A stretch of DNA of 64,000 nucleotides from Thalassobaculum fulvum. Lineage in GTDB: Bacteria > Pseudomonadota > Alphaproteobacteria > Thalassobaculales > Thalassobaculaceae. Position 1 is the first letter of the stretch. Every line of letters begins with the position of its first letter. Of the stretch, positions 8,729 to 17,434 are shown piece after piece. Position numbers and translations under genes: made by a program. The DNA lies in assembly GCF_014652915.1 (NCBI RefSeq), contig NZ_BMZS01000002.1, positions 591,711 through 655,710 on the forward strand, in the 5' to 3' direction. The notes below the pieces were generated by a model. It was given only the letters and a program-made list of their open reading frames with translations, was not told the DNA's origin and ran no database searches.

Positions 8729-9556
8729 ATGAACCAACCCGACGACCTGCCGCTGCTCGGCGCGGCGATGCCCAGCGCCGCTCTCCCCGCCTGGCGCGAC
8801 TGGCTGGCGGAGGGCCCGCGCGACATCGAGCTGCAGGATTTCTTCCGGGCCGAGCTGCTGGACGGCGACTGGCGGACGGTCGCCCGCGCCGCCCGGGCCG
8901 AGCTGCAGGGCCACCGCGGCCGCCTCGGCATCCACGGACCGTTCATGGGCTTCGACATCGACACCCAGGACCCGGCGGTCCGGGCGATCGTCCAGAAGCG
9001 CCTCGACCAGGGCCTCGACGTCTGCGAGGAGCTCGGCGCCAGCCAGATGGTGCTGCACAGCCCGTTCAAGACCTGGACCCACCACAACCTCGACAACCAG
9101 GCCGGGGCCCGCGAGAAGCTGCAGGAGCGCGTGCATGCCGCCCTCGACAGGGCGGTGGCGCGGGCCGAGCGCATCGGCGTCACCCTGGTGATCGAGAACA
9201 TCGAGGACAAGGACCCGCACGCCCGGGTGCAGCTCGCCCGGTCGTTCGGCAGCGACCGGGTCCGGGTCTCGCTCGACACCGGCCATGCCTACTACGCCCA
9301 CGTCTCGACCGGCGCGCCGCCGGTCGACTACTACGTGGCCGCGGCCGGCAACCTGCTGGAACACGTCCACCTGCAGGACGCCGACGGCTACGCCGACCGC
9401 CACTGGCCGATCGGCGAGGGCTCGATCCTGTGGCCGGGCGTGTTCCGTCAGCTCGCCACCCTCGGGTCGAACCCGCGGCTGATCCTGGAGCTGCGCGACA
9501 CCGGCGCGATCGGCCGCGCCGCCCGGTACCTGGTCGAGGCCGGGCTGGCCCGGTAG
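8729..9556 (+). CDS. Sugar phosphate isomerase/epimerase-like TIM-barrel protein
   Basis: A 275-residue xylose-isomerase-like TIM barrel (AP_endonuc_2 family). The expected metal ligands can be read in order: IHGPFMGFD, VLHSPF, VIENIED, VSLDTGHAYYAH, EHVHLQDADG and ILELRD. The His-Leu-Gln-Asp segment is the usual late metal/substrate motif. The start at 8729 follows a purine-rich stretch (GAGGCGCCCGCG), a weak SD. It ends 8 bases before the convergent AAA ATPase. No sugar gene lies next to it, so the reaction is unassigned. Confidence 0.82.
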   Translation: MNQPDDLPLLGAAMPSAALPAWRDWLAEGPRDIELQDFFRAELLDGDWRTVARAARAELQGHRGRLGIHGPFMGFDIDTQDPAVRAIVQKRLDQGLDVCEELGASQMVLHSPFKTWTHHNLDNQAGAREKLQERVHAALDRAVARAERIGVTLVIENIEDKDPHARVQLARSFGSDRVRVSLDTGHAYYAHVSTGAPPVDYYVAAAGNLLEHVHLQDADGYADRHWPIGEGSILWPGVFRQLATLGSNPRLILELRDTGAIGRAARYLVEAGLAR

Positions 9557-9564
9557 CCGCCACC

Positions 9565-11163
9565 TTATTCCGCGGTCGACGCCCGCAGCGCGTGGCCCTG
9601 GGCCCAGCGCCGCAGGGCCGAGATCTCCTCGGCCCGCAGCCGGGCCAGCGGCACGGTTCCGTGGGCGGTCGCCTCGAAGTCGCGCAGGTCGAGGTCGGCG
9701 GCGCCGTCCTGCTCGAGCCGGCGGTGATAGGCGTTGATCATCGCCTCGTTGATCCAGGCCGCCAGCTCGGCCCCGGTCAGGGTGATGTCCGGGCCGTGGG
9801 CGGCCTGCCCCGACAACTCCACCAGCCGGTCCATGTCCAGCGTCTTCGGGTCGCGGCCGGCCCGGCGCACGTGGATGTCCAGGATCTCGCGGCGTTCCTC
9901 GTCGCTCGGCAGGTCGACGAAGAAGATCTCGTCGAACCGCCCCTTACGCAGCACCTCCGGCGGCAGCAGGCCGATCTCGTTGGCGGTGGCGAACACGAAG
10001 ACGCTGCTCTCCTTCTCCTGCATCCAGGTCAGGAAGGTCCCGAGCACGCGCAGCGACACGCCGTTGTCGCCGACATGCGCGCCCGGTCGCGGCAGTCCCT
10101 TCTCGATCTCGTCGAGCCACAGCACGCAGGGCGCCACCGCCTCCGCCACCTGGATGGCGTGACGCATGTGCTCCTCCGACGAGCCGACCAGCGCCGAGTA
10201 GATCCGCCCCATGTCGAGCTTGAGCAGCGGCAGGCCCCAGGACGCCGCCACGCACTTGGCCGACCACGACTTGCCGCAGCCCGGCACCCCGGTGACCAGC
10301 ACGCCCTTCGGCGCCTGCACGCCGAACGCCCTTCCCTCCTCGGAGAACGCCACGCGGCGCCGGTACAGCCAGTTCTTCAGGGTGTCGAGGCCGCCGACCT
10401 CGTCGAGCGACAGGCCGGCGGATTCGATGAACTCGAGCAGTCCCGACTTGCGGACGATCTGCCGCTTCTGCAGGAACAGGTGACGCACGTCCCGGTCGTC
10501 GAGCCGGAGGTCGTCGACCACGGCGTACGACACCGCATTGCGGATCTCGGCGAGGGTGAGCCCGATGGCGGCCTCGGTGAACCGGCCCCGCAGCGCCTCC
10601 TCGTCGCTGATCTCGATCGTCGACGAGCGCGCCAGCTCGGCGAACACCCGGTCGATGTAGGTGGCGATCTCGTGCCGGCTCGGCAGCGGGAAGTCCAGCA
10701 CCGTGACCTCGCGCTCGAGCTCGCGCGGGACGGTGAAGCTCGGCGAGACGATCAGGCAGGTGGCGGCGCGGTCCTCGCTCCGGATCGCGAGCGCGAGGTC
10801 GCGCAGCTTGCGGACGTAGATCGGGTTGGCGTTGCGCTCGGTCAGGTATACCCCGGGGTCCAGGAGCACGAAGATCAGGCTCTTGCGCTCGGCCTGCTTC
10901 GACCGCATCAGCTGCTCGAAGGTCTCGAGGGCGGCCGCCAGGTCGGCCATCGCCAGCTTGCTGTCGAACGCACCGCGCTCCGCGCGGGTCGGGTCGTAGA
11001 CGCCGTGGCTGGTCGACCACACGAAGATCGAGGCCGACGACTCGCGCGCCAGGTCCTCGACGGCCTCGAGCACGCGGTCTTCCTCGTAGCTGTCGATGTG
11101 GACGATCGGGAAGTGTGCGCGTAGCAGCCGCCGCAGTTCGGTCTTGAAGTCGTCCTTCGTCAT
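9565..11163 (-). CDS. Ycf46-like AAA+ ATPase
   Basis: A 532-residue AAA+ ATPase of the Ycf46 type. The N-terminal third is a degenerate P-loop-like domain that begins ELRRLLRAHFPIVHIDSYEE and contains a long SLIFVLLDPGVYL strand. The active AAA domain follows: Walker A GVPGCGKS at about residue 292, Walker B VLWLDEIEKG at about 347, sensor-1 ATAN and arginine-finger region RKGRFDEIFFVDLP. I chose the ATG at 11163, which has GGAGG upstream, over a longer frame. In cyanobacteria Ycf46 is linked to CO2/photosynthesis responses; its role in proteobacteria is unknown. It has no operon partner here. Confidence 0.87.
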   Translation of the reverse strand: MTKDDFKTELRRLLRAHFPIVHIDSYEEDRVLEAVEDLARESSASIFVWSTSHGVYDPTRAERGAFDSKLAMADLAAALETFEQLMRSKQAERKSLIFVLLDPGVYLTERNANPIYVRKLRDLALAIRSEDRAATCLIVSPSFTVPRELEREVTVLDFPLPSRHEIATYIDRVFAELARSSTIEISDEEALRGRFTEAAIGLTLAEIRNAVSYAVVDDLRLDDRDVRHLFLQKRQIVRKSGLLEFIESAGLSLDEVGGLDTLKNWLYRRRVAFSEEGRAFGVQAPKGVLVTGVPGCGKSWSAKCVAASWGLPLLKLDMGRIYSALVGSSEEHMRHAIQVAEAVAPCVLWLDEIEKGLPRPGAHVGDNGVSLRVLGTFLTWMQEKESSVFVFATANEIGLLPPEVLRKGRFDEIFFVDLPSDEERREILDIHVRRAGRDPKTLDMDRLVELSGQAAHGPDITLTGAELAAWINEAMINAYHRRLEQDGAADLDLRDFEATAHGTVPLARLRAEEISALRRWAQGHALRASTAE

Positions 11164-11316
11164 GCCGCGGCCTCCGCCCGCAGGCACGGCCTTCGCCGCA
11201 CCGGCCATTTGCTCCGCCGTCCCGCCATCCCCGTCACGGCCGGACGCAGAATATCAGCAAAGCCCCCGGCAACGCTCGCCGCTTCGACGTCGCGGGGAGC
11301 CCGCCGGCGTCAGCGC

Positions 11317-11367
11317 TTGACAGGCTTCGCTCCAGGGCCAATTAAATTCACAAATCTAAATGTATGA
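11317..11367 (+). promoter_or_regulatory. Sigma-70-like promoter and SoxR-type site before the MBL gene
   Basis: A perfect -35 TTGACA (11317-11322) is followed after 17 bases by AATTAA (11340-11345). Immediately downstream an AT-rich tract holds ATGTATGA (11360-11367), the reverse complement of TCATACAT in the soxS-soxV operator; both are next to an AGAT word. A repressor bound here would cover the transcription start. This supports co-regulation of the MBL gene with sox, by inference. Confidence 0.5.
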
Positions 11368-12342
11368 ATGGAGGAAGCGGTGGGCAACGAATCGGCAAAC
11401 GGTCGCAGCGACCCGACGGTCTGGAACCGGCGCCGGGTGCTGGGCGCGGTAGCGGCCGCCGCGGCGGTGTCGGGGCTGCCCGGCCGGCCGGCCCTGGCGG
11501 CGCCCGCTCCCGTCAGGCTCGCCCTCGGCGATGCCGAGGTCACGGTGCTGAGCGACGGCGGCCTGGTCCTGCCGATGGGCTTCTACCTGCCCGAGACCCC
11601 GCAGGCCGAGATCGACGCCCTGCTGACGCCGCACGGCCTGCCGACCGACATGGTGCGGCCCGACTGCAACCTCACCCTGCTGCGCACCGGCGACCGCGTC
11701 GTGCTGTTCGACGCCGGCGCCGGGCCGCTGTTCCAGGAGACCGCCGGCAAGCTGCCCGGGAGCCTGTCGGCCGCCGGGGTCGCACCCGACGAGATCACCG
11801 ACGTCTGCTTCACACACGCCCACCCGGACCATCTCTGGGGCGTGATCGACGACTTCGACGAGCCGGTGTTTCCGAACGCGCGCTTCTGGATGAACCGGAT
11901 GGAGTGGGATTTCTGGCGGGCGCCCGAAACCCTCGACGCCATGCCGGAGGCCCGCAAGAGCTTCGTGGTCGGCGCCCAGAACCGGATGGACGTGATCGAG
12001 CCACAGGTCACCCTGTTCGACGCCGGAGCCGAAGTGGTGCCGGGCGTCGAGGCGGTCGCCTCGTTCGGCCATACCGCCGGGCACTGCTCGTTCATGATCC
12101 ACGGCGGCGACGGGCTGCTGGTGGTCGGCGACGCCATCGCCAACGCGGTGATCTCGTTCGAGCGGCCGGACTGGCACGCCGGCTCCGACCAGGATCCGGC
12201 GGCCGGCGCCGCCACGCGGGGCCGGCTGCTGGACCGGCTGACCGCCGACAAGGCGCGCATCCTCGGCTTCCACCTGCCGTATCCCGGCATCGGCAGCGTC
12301 GAGCGCAAGGGCGCCCACTACCGGTTCGCCCCGGCCGGTTGA
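11368..12342 (+). CDS. TAT-exported metallo-beta-lactamase-fold hydrolase (sox-associated, SoxH-like)
   Basis: A 324-residue exported MBL-fold protein. A twin-arginine signal (NRRRVLGAVAAAAAVSG) occupies about residues 19-48. The metal motif HAHPDH is at about 149-154, further ligands lie in GHTAGHC and VGDAIANA, and a late His sits in LGFHLPYPG. Paracoccus-type sox clusters contain a comparable exported hydrolase (SoxH), not needed for thiosulfate oxidation in vitro. The gene is the outermost member of the sox locus, convergent with soxT (17-base gap), and its promoter carries a word shared with the soxV operator. The substrate is unknown. Confidence 0.82.
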   Translation: MEEAVGNESANGRSDPTVWNRRRVLGAVAAAAAVSGLPGRPALAAPAPVRLALGDAEVTVLSDGGLVLPMGFYLPETPQAEIDALLTPHGLPTDMVRPDCNLTLLRTGDRVVLFDAGAGPLFQETAGKLPGSLSAAGVAPDEITDVCFTHAHPDHLWGVIDDFDEPVFPNARFWMNRMEWDFWRAPETLDAMPEARKSFVVGAQNRMDVIEPQVTLFDAGAEVVPGVEAVASFGHTAGHCSFMIHGGDGLLVVGDAIANAVISFERPDWHAGSDQDPAAGAATRGRLLDRLTADKARILGFHLPYPGIGSVERKGAHYRFAPAG

Positions 12343-12359
12343 AGCAAGCGGGCCGGTGG

Positions 12360-13460
12360 CTACTCCGCCGGCCCGTGACCGGACTGCCGGCCGCGGAACA
12401 TCGACCAGACGCTGCCCTCGACCATCCAGGACAGGCCGAGGCGGGCCCCGAGCAGGATCGAGGCGAACGCGATCGGCGAGGAGATGGCCAGGGTCGAGAA
12501 CCCGGTCACGCCCTGGCCGATCGTGCAGCCCATGGCGAACACGCCGCCGATCCCCATCAGCGCGCCGCCCGCGAGGTGACGGCTGAGCTCGCGGGCATCG
12601 TCGCAGGCCTCCCAGCGGGCATCGTTCCGATACCACGCGGCGAGACCGGCCCCGATGACGGCGCCGACCACCAGGCCGGTGCCATAGTCCGGAACGGTGC
12701 CGGTATAGGTGATGACGTGCATGATCACGTCGCCGACCGGAACCGAGAACGAGCCCGCCTCGATCTGCACCGGCTCGAAGGAGATCGTCGAGAAATAGGT
12801 CGTGGCGGCCCACCCGAAGGCGATGACCAGGCCGACGGCGGTGCCGGTGCCGATCGCCGCCCAGCGCCGGCGGAACGCCGGATCGGCGAAGATCCAGGCC
12901 AGCAGCCCGCCGCCCAGGAGCACGACCACCGCCAGTGTGGCATCGACTTCCAGCAGCCTGGAGATCAGGCCCGGGATCGACTGGCCGCCGGCGGCGGTCA
13001 TGTCGAGCGCCAGGTTGTCGACCAGGACGACCCGCACCTGCCCCATCAGGCCACGCTGGGTGGAGATCGCCGCCAGGCCGAGCGTCAGCAGCACCACCAG
13101 CGACCGCAAGCTGCCGCCGCCGAGCCGGATCACCGCCCCGAACGCGCAGGTTCCGACCATCGCCATGCCGAACCCGAACATCAGCCCGCCGAAGATCGCG
13201 CCGGTGAGCCCGAGATAGGACCGCAGGTAGAAGCTGTCCCGGATGTCGGCCAAGCCGGTCGCCGCCAGGCCCTGGGTCGCCAGCATCGCCACCGTCGCCG
13301 CCAGGACCCAGGTTCGCAGTCCCGTCGCGTCGCCCGAATACCAGTACCGTTCGAGGGCCGACAGGGTACAGAAGCGGTTCAGACGGGCGACGAATCCGAG
13401 GACGATGCCGGCGGCTACGCCGACCACGGGAAGCGCGACATGCGCCTCGATAATGTCCAC
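12360..13460 (-). CDS. soxT: YeeE/YedE-type sulfur transporter, SoxT
   Basis: A 366-residue polytopic membrane protein of the YeeE/YedE family, with two homologous halves of about five helices each. Each half carries the family's conserved cysteine motif: GFGMAMVGTCAFGAVIRLGG in the first and GGVFAMGCTIGQGVTGFS in the second. YeeE proteins move thiosulfate or a related sulfur species across the inner membrane. Placement after soxS and soxR on the same strand matches soxT of other alphaproteobacterial sox loci, where it is linked to thiosulfate sensing or uptake. It lies 114 bases from soxR. Confidence 0.82.
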   Translation of the reverse strand: MDIIEAHVALPVVGVAAGIVLGFVARLNRFCTLSALERYWYSGDATGLRTWVLAATVAMLATQGLAATGLADIRDSFYLRSYLGLTGAIFGGLMFGFGMAMVGTCAFGAVIRLGGGSLRSLVVLLTLGLAAISTQRGLMGQVRVVLVDNLALDMTAAGGQSIPGLISRLLEVDATLAVVVLLGGGLLAWIFADPAFRRRWAAIGTGTAVGLVIAFGWAATTYFSTISFEPVQIEAGSFSVPVGDVIMHVITYTGTVPDYGTGLVVGAVIGAGLAAWYRNDARWEACDDARELSRHLAGGALMGIGGVFAMGCTIGQGVTGFSTLAISSPIAFASILLGARLGLSWMVEGSVWSMFRGRQSGHGPAE

Positions 13461-13574
13461 GTCCTTCCTCCCCGGCGGAGTCGCGTCGCAGCCGACGGAC
13501 GCCGTTCGTCGTTTCCGGTCACGTTACGGGCGGGACAGGGGGGGCACAAGACCGCGCGGACGGCACCGGCCGAA

Positions 13575-13943
13575 TCAGTCGCCGGGCTGTTCGCGGACCT
13601 TGCGGCAGAAGATGTCGTACAGGGCGCCGATCAGGGCGGCGACCTCTTCGTCGGCGATGCTGTAGAAGATCGACCGGCCCTCGCGCCGGGTCTTCACCAG
13701 CCGGTCGAAGCGCAGCCGCGCCAGTTGCTGCGACACCGCGGCCTGCGACATCGACAGGGTGTCCTCGAGTTCGGACACCGACTTCTCGCCTTCCGAGAGC
13801 AGACACAGGATCAGCAGGCGCGTCTCGTGCGACAGCGCCTTCAGCATCTCGCTGGCGCGATGGGCCTGATCCAGCAGTTCCTGGAGCGCCTCCGGGTCGG
13901 AGGGCAGGCGTGTCTTCCAGGCAGTTACCGGCGCTTCCGACAT
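13575..13943 (-). CDS. soxR: ArsR-family transcriptional repressor SoxR
   Basis: A 122-residue ArsR-type winged-helix protein. Core elements are EMLKALSHETRLLILCLLSEGEK, the recognition helix region LEDTLSMSQAAVSQQLARLR and the wing TRREGRSIFYSI. A cysteine follows helix 3 (LCLLSEG) and another is near the C-terminus (IFCRKV). Sulfur-responsive SoxR repressors use a pair of cysteines that take up a polysulfide bridge, and these two are the obvious candidates. Genomic position between soxS and soxT matches known clusters. It probably represses the soxS-soxV and soxW-soxX promoters until sulfur compounds appear. Confidence 0.88.
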   Translation of the reverse strand: MSEAPVTAWKTRLPSDPEALQELLDQAHRASEMLKALSHETRLLILCLLSEGEKSVSELEDTLSMSQAAVSQQLARLRFDRLVKTRREGRSIFYSIADEEVAALIGALYDIFCRKVREQPGD

Positions 13944-14020
13944 AGTCTCCGCTTTCGGACGGTCTCCACCGAGCGGCCCCGCGAACATAGGCGGACGGGC
14001 GTCCGGTGCAAGCCCGCATT

Positions 14021-14419
14021 TCACATGGCCGGTGCCGGCCCGAGTTTCTCCATCATCTCGCCGAGCAACGGCCAGAAGAAATTGTCGCCGGGATAGCCCC
14101 GCAGGCGCGCCACCTCGGTGCCGTCGTCGGCCAGCAGCACGAAGGTCGGCGTCAGCCTCTCCGGCGCGATCCCAGCGAGGTCGCCGGGCCACGGCTCGGT
14201 GATATCGACCCGGCGCAACGGCGCGCGCCGGCCCTCCGCGGTATGCGGATAGCCCGGCGCGATCTCTTCGTCGAACCGCAGGCACCATGCGCATCCCGGC
14301 TGGGCGAGCATGAGCAGCTCCGCGGCGTCCGCACCCGATGGTGCCGCCGTCGTCCAAACCGCCAAGACCGCCGCAGCGGCCGCACTGCCGATCCGAAGCG
14401 CGCTCATTTGTGAATACAT
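14021..14419 (-). CDS. soxS: Periplasmic thioredoxin SoxS
   Basis: A 132-residue exported thioredoxin-fold protein. A signal peptide of about 32 residues (ALRIGSAAAAAVLAV core) is followed by a CAWC redox motif at the start of the domain and a cis-proline region RLTPTFVLL. In Paracoccus SoxS keeps the SoxYZ carrier cysteine reduced and active. I use the ATG at 14419, which has GAGGGG ahead; an internal ATG at 14407 lacks an SD. It is the first gene of the leftward soxS-soxR-soxT operon and is divergent from soxV across a 98-base regulatory gap. Confidence 0.88.
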   Translation of the reverse strand: MYSQMSALRIGSAAAAAVLAVWTTAAPSGADAAELLMLAQPGCAWCLRFDEEIAPGYPHTAEGRRAPLRRVDITEPWPGDLAGIAPERLTPTFVLLADDGTEVARLRGYPGDNFFWPLLGEMMEKLGPAPAM

Positions 14420-14433
14420 ACCCCTCTAAAGAG

Positions 14434-14466
14434 CATTTGTCATACATAGATAAATGTAAATATGAT
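14434..14466. promoter_or_regulatory. Candidate SoxR operator and soxV promoter
   Basis: An inverted repeat CATTTGTC-7-GATAAATG spans 14434-14456 (7 of 8 pairs match). It overlaps the -35 TTGTCA (14437-14442) of a promoter with -10 TATGAT at 14461-14466 (18-base spacing) that reads into soxV. A repressor here would block soxV and, by closeness, divergent soxS. The partial word ATTTGTC-R-TAY recurs at 15981 before soxX. Confidence 0.6.
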
Positions 14467-14517
14467 TGATTGCATAACAACCGGCCTTCCGGCCGGGCAC
14501 GGGAGTGAAATGCCGAG

Positions 14518-15255
14518 ATGCTCGATGTCACCTTCGCGGGCGCCTTTCTGGCGGGGCTGCTGTCGTTCGTGTCGCCCTGCGTGCTGCCGATCGTGCCGCC
14601 CTACCTGTGCTACCTGACCGGGTTGAGCTTCGACCAGCTCGCCGGCGAGGATTCCGCGCCGCCGGACGCGTCGCGCCGGGTCATCCTGTCGGCGGTGGTG
14701 TTCGTGCTCGGCTTCGCGACCGTGTTCGTGGCGCTCGGCGCGACCGCCAGCGTGGTCGGGCAGACGGTGGCACGGTACTTCGACGTGCTGTCGATCGTCG
14801 CCGGCGCGATCATCGCGATCCTCGGCCTGCACTTCCTGGGGGTGTTCCGGATCGCCCCGCTGTTCCGCGACATGCGCTTCACGGTCGAGCGGCGTCCGGC
14901 CGGCCCGCTCGGCGCCTACGTCATCGGCCTGGCATTCGCGTTCGGCTGGACGCCTTGCGTCGGCCCGGTCCTGGCGGCGATCCTGTTCGTCGCCGGCTCC
15001 ACGGACACCGCCCTGCGCGGTGCCGCGCTGCTGGCGGTCTACGCCCTGGGAATCGGGCTGCCGTTCATCTTCGCGGCGTTCTTCGCGCCGCGGTTCCTGG
15101 CCTGGGCGACCCGGTTCCGCCGCCACCTCGCGACCGTCGAGAAGGTGATGGGGGGGCTGCTGGTCCTGACCGGGCTGCTGTTCATGACCGGGCAGATGTC
15201 GGCGATCGCCAACTGGATGCTCGACACGTTCCCGGTGTTTTCCGAAATCGGCTAG
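14518..15255 (+). CDS. soxV: CcdA-type thiol-disulfide transporter SoxV
   Basis: A 245-residue six-helix membrane protein of the CcdA/DsbD-beta family. Each three-helix half has its redox cysteine within a proline motif: SFVSPCVLPIVPPYLCYLTG near the N-terminus and AFGWTPCVGPVLAAI in the middle. SoxV carries reductant from cytoplasmic thioredoxin to periplasmic SoxW or SoxS. It is the first gene of the rightward sox operon, with the candidate SoxR operator just upstream, and is followed after 14 bases by soxW. Confidence 0.92.
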   Translation: MLDVTFAGAFLAGLLSFVSPCVLPIVPPYLCYLTGLSFDQLAGEDSAPPDASRRVILSAVVFVLGFATVFVALGATASVVGQTVARYFDVLSIVAGAIIAILGLHFLGVFRIAPLFRDMRFTVERRPAGPLGAYVIGLAFAFGWTPCVGPVLAAILFVAGSTDTALRGAALLAVYALGIGLPFIFAAFFAPRFLAWATRFRRHLATVEKVMGGLLVLTGLLFMTGQMSAIANWMLDTFPVFSEIG

Positions 15256-15269
15256 CGAGGAGTTCCGCC

Positions 15270-15881
<612 letters not shown>

Positions 15882-15937
15882 GGCGTGCCGAAACGGCCGG
15901 CCCGGCCCGGCGATGCCGGCGTCCGGGCCGGGGACGG

Positions 15938-15994
15938 TTGACGACTCCGCTTGCACCAATCTACATATTGCAATAATTCTATTTGTCGTATGAG
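15938..15994 (+). promoter_or_regulatory. Candidate soxX promoter with palindrome
   Basis: TTGACG (15938-15943) and TACATA (15962-15967) are 18 bases apart. A perfect palindrome TATTGCAATA (15966-15975) overlaps the -10, and ATTTGTCGTA (15981-15990) matches the left arm of the soxV operator. A second SoxR-controlled promoter between soxW and soxX is known in Paracoccus-type clusters, and this arrangement fits. Confidence 0.5.
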
Positions 15995-16064
15995 CGACCC
16001 GGCCGTCCGTGCAGGGGTCAAGTCCAGCAACGAAGCCGAAAACGGCTCGTGGAGGGAGGATACA

Positions 16065-16535
16065 GTGCGCGACACCTGCAAGAACGGCCTGATCGGCGCG
16101 GCTCTGCTGATGGCGGTTGGCACGAGCGCTTGGGCAGCCGGTCCCGTCGGGCCGAACGACGTCAAGTTCGAGGATGCGACGGTCAAGGCGTCCCTGACCG
16201 GGCAGCCCGGCGACGCGGCCGCCGGCCGCAAGGCGTTCGCCGACAAGAAGCTCGGCAACTGCCTCGCCTGCCACAAGAACTCCGAGATGAGCGAGCAGCT
16301 CTTCCACGGCGAGGTCGGAACGCCGCTCGACGGTGTGGCCGACCGCTGGAAGCCGGAGGAACTGCGCGCCATCGTCGTGAACTCGAAGCAGGTGTTCGGC
16401 CCGGACACCGTCATGCCGGGCTTCTACACCCTCGAGGTGGGCACGCACGTCGCAAAGAACTTCCAGGGCCAGACGATCCTGACCGCACAGCAGGTCGAGG
16501 ACATCGTCGCCTATCTCGGGACCCTGAAGGAATAA
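16065..16535 (+). CDS. soxX: Sulfur oxidation c-type cytochrome SoxX
   Basis: A 156-residue periplasmic monohaem cytochrome c. The signal peptide ends near TSAWAAG. The haem motif is CLACH at about residues 66-70, and the distal Met lies in the DTVMPGFY segment. SoxX pairs with SoxA; the SoxAX complex joins thiosulfate to the cysteine of SoxY. I use the GTG at 16065, which has GGGAGGA upstream and gives a normal signal peptide; a longer frame without SD was rejected. Confidence 0.93.
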   Translation: MRDTCKNGLIGAALLMAVGTSAWAAGPVGPNDVKFEDATVKASLTGQPGDAAAGRKAFADKKLGNCLACHKNSEMSEQLFHGEVGTPLDGVADRWKPEELRAIVVNSKQVFGPDTVMPGFYTLEVGTHVAKNFQGQTILTAQQVEDIVAYLGTLKE

Positions 16536-16571
16536 GACCGGGAAACTGGGCGGAAAACCAAGGAGATGATC

Positions 16572-17027
16572 ATGAAGCTCACCAGACGCCAGGCACTCGC
16601 GCTGTCGTTCGGTGCCACGACCCTGGCGGTTCTCGGCGTGCCGACGACCCGCGCCTGGGCGAACACCGAAGCGACCGAGAAGGCCATCAAGGAGTTCACC
16701 GGCGGCGCGGCCCCCGAGGCCGGCCGGATCACCCTCGATGCGCCGGAGATCGCCGAGAACGGCAATACCGTGCCGATCTCGGTCTCGGTCGAGAGCCCGA
16801 TGAGCGGCGACGACTACGTTCAGTCCGTGACGCTGCTGGCCGACGGCAACCCGAATCCGGCCGTCGCCACCTTCCATTTCACGCCGCTGAGCGGAACCGC
16901 CACGGCGACCACCCGCATCCGGCTGGCCAAGACCCAGAACGTCGTCGCCGTCGCGAAGATGAGCAACGGCGCGGTGTTCTCGGACACCAAGCTGGTCAAG
17001 GTCACGATCGGCGGCTGCGGCGGCTGA
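16572..17027 (+). CDS. soxY: Thiosulfate oxidation carrier protein SoxY
   Basis: A 151-residue TAT-exported carrier subunit. The twin-arginine signal TRRQALALSFGATTLAVLG is followed by a mature immunoglobulin-like domain and the diagnostic C-terminal swinging arm GGCGG, whose cysteine carries the sulfur intermediates. The ATG at 16572 is favoured because AGGAG is at 16561-16565; the ATG at 16566 would have no spacing. It forms the SoxYZ dimer with the next gene. Confidence 0.96.
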   Translation: MKLTRRQALALSFGATTLAVLGVPTTRAWANTEATEKAIKEFTGGAAPEAGRITLDAPEIAENGNTVPISVSVESPMSGDDYVQSVTLLADGNPNPAVATFHFTPLSGTATATTRIRLAKTQNVVAVAKMSNGAVFSDTKLVKVTIGGCGG

Positions 17028-17048
17028 GCAAACAGGAGACACCGAGCA

Positions 17049-17375
17049 ATGGCTACGCCGAAACCCCGCATCAAGGTCCCGTCGAAGGCGGCCAAGGGCG
17101 AAGTGGTCACGATCAAGACGCTGATCAGCCACGAGATGGAGTCCGGTCAGCGCAAGGACAAGGAAGGCAAGCCGATCCCGCGCAAGATCATCAACAAGTT
17201 CACCTGCACCTTCAACGGGCAGCCGGTGTTCTCGTGCGATCTGGCGCCGGCGGTCTCCGCCAACCCGTACTTCGAGTTCACCGCCAAGGTGATGGAGAGC
17301 GGGACCTTCGAGTTCACCTGGGTCGACGACGACGGCTCGACGTACTCGGCCAAGAACAAGATCACGGTCCAGTAA
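17049..17375 (+). CDS. soxZ: Thiosulfate oxidation carrier complex protein SoxZ
   Basis: A 108-residue leaderless beta-sandwich protein. Characteristic segments are TLISHEMESGQRKD, INKFTCTFNGQPVF and FEFTWVDDDGST. SoxZ has no signal peptide of its own and is exported with SoxY through the TAT route as a complex. It begins 21 bases after soxY with an AGGAGA SD. Confidence 0.96.
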   Translation: MATPKPRIKVPSKAAKGEVVTIKTLISHEMESGQRKDKEGKPIPRKIINKFTCTFNGQPVFSCDLAPAVSANPYFEFTAKVMESGTFEFTWVDDDGSTYSAKNKITVQ

Positions 17376-17434
17376 GCCGCGGTCGGCACACATCGGGCGG
17401 ACATCGAAGCCGCCGGAGAGGGAGGAAAAGCACA

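Noticed and set aside
15951..16535. A longer soxX frame beginning at 15951
   Set aside because: It would begin inside the promoter region with no SD and would bury the signal peptide; the GTG at 16065 has a strong SD.
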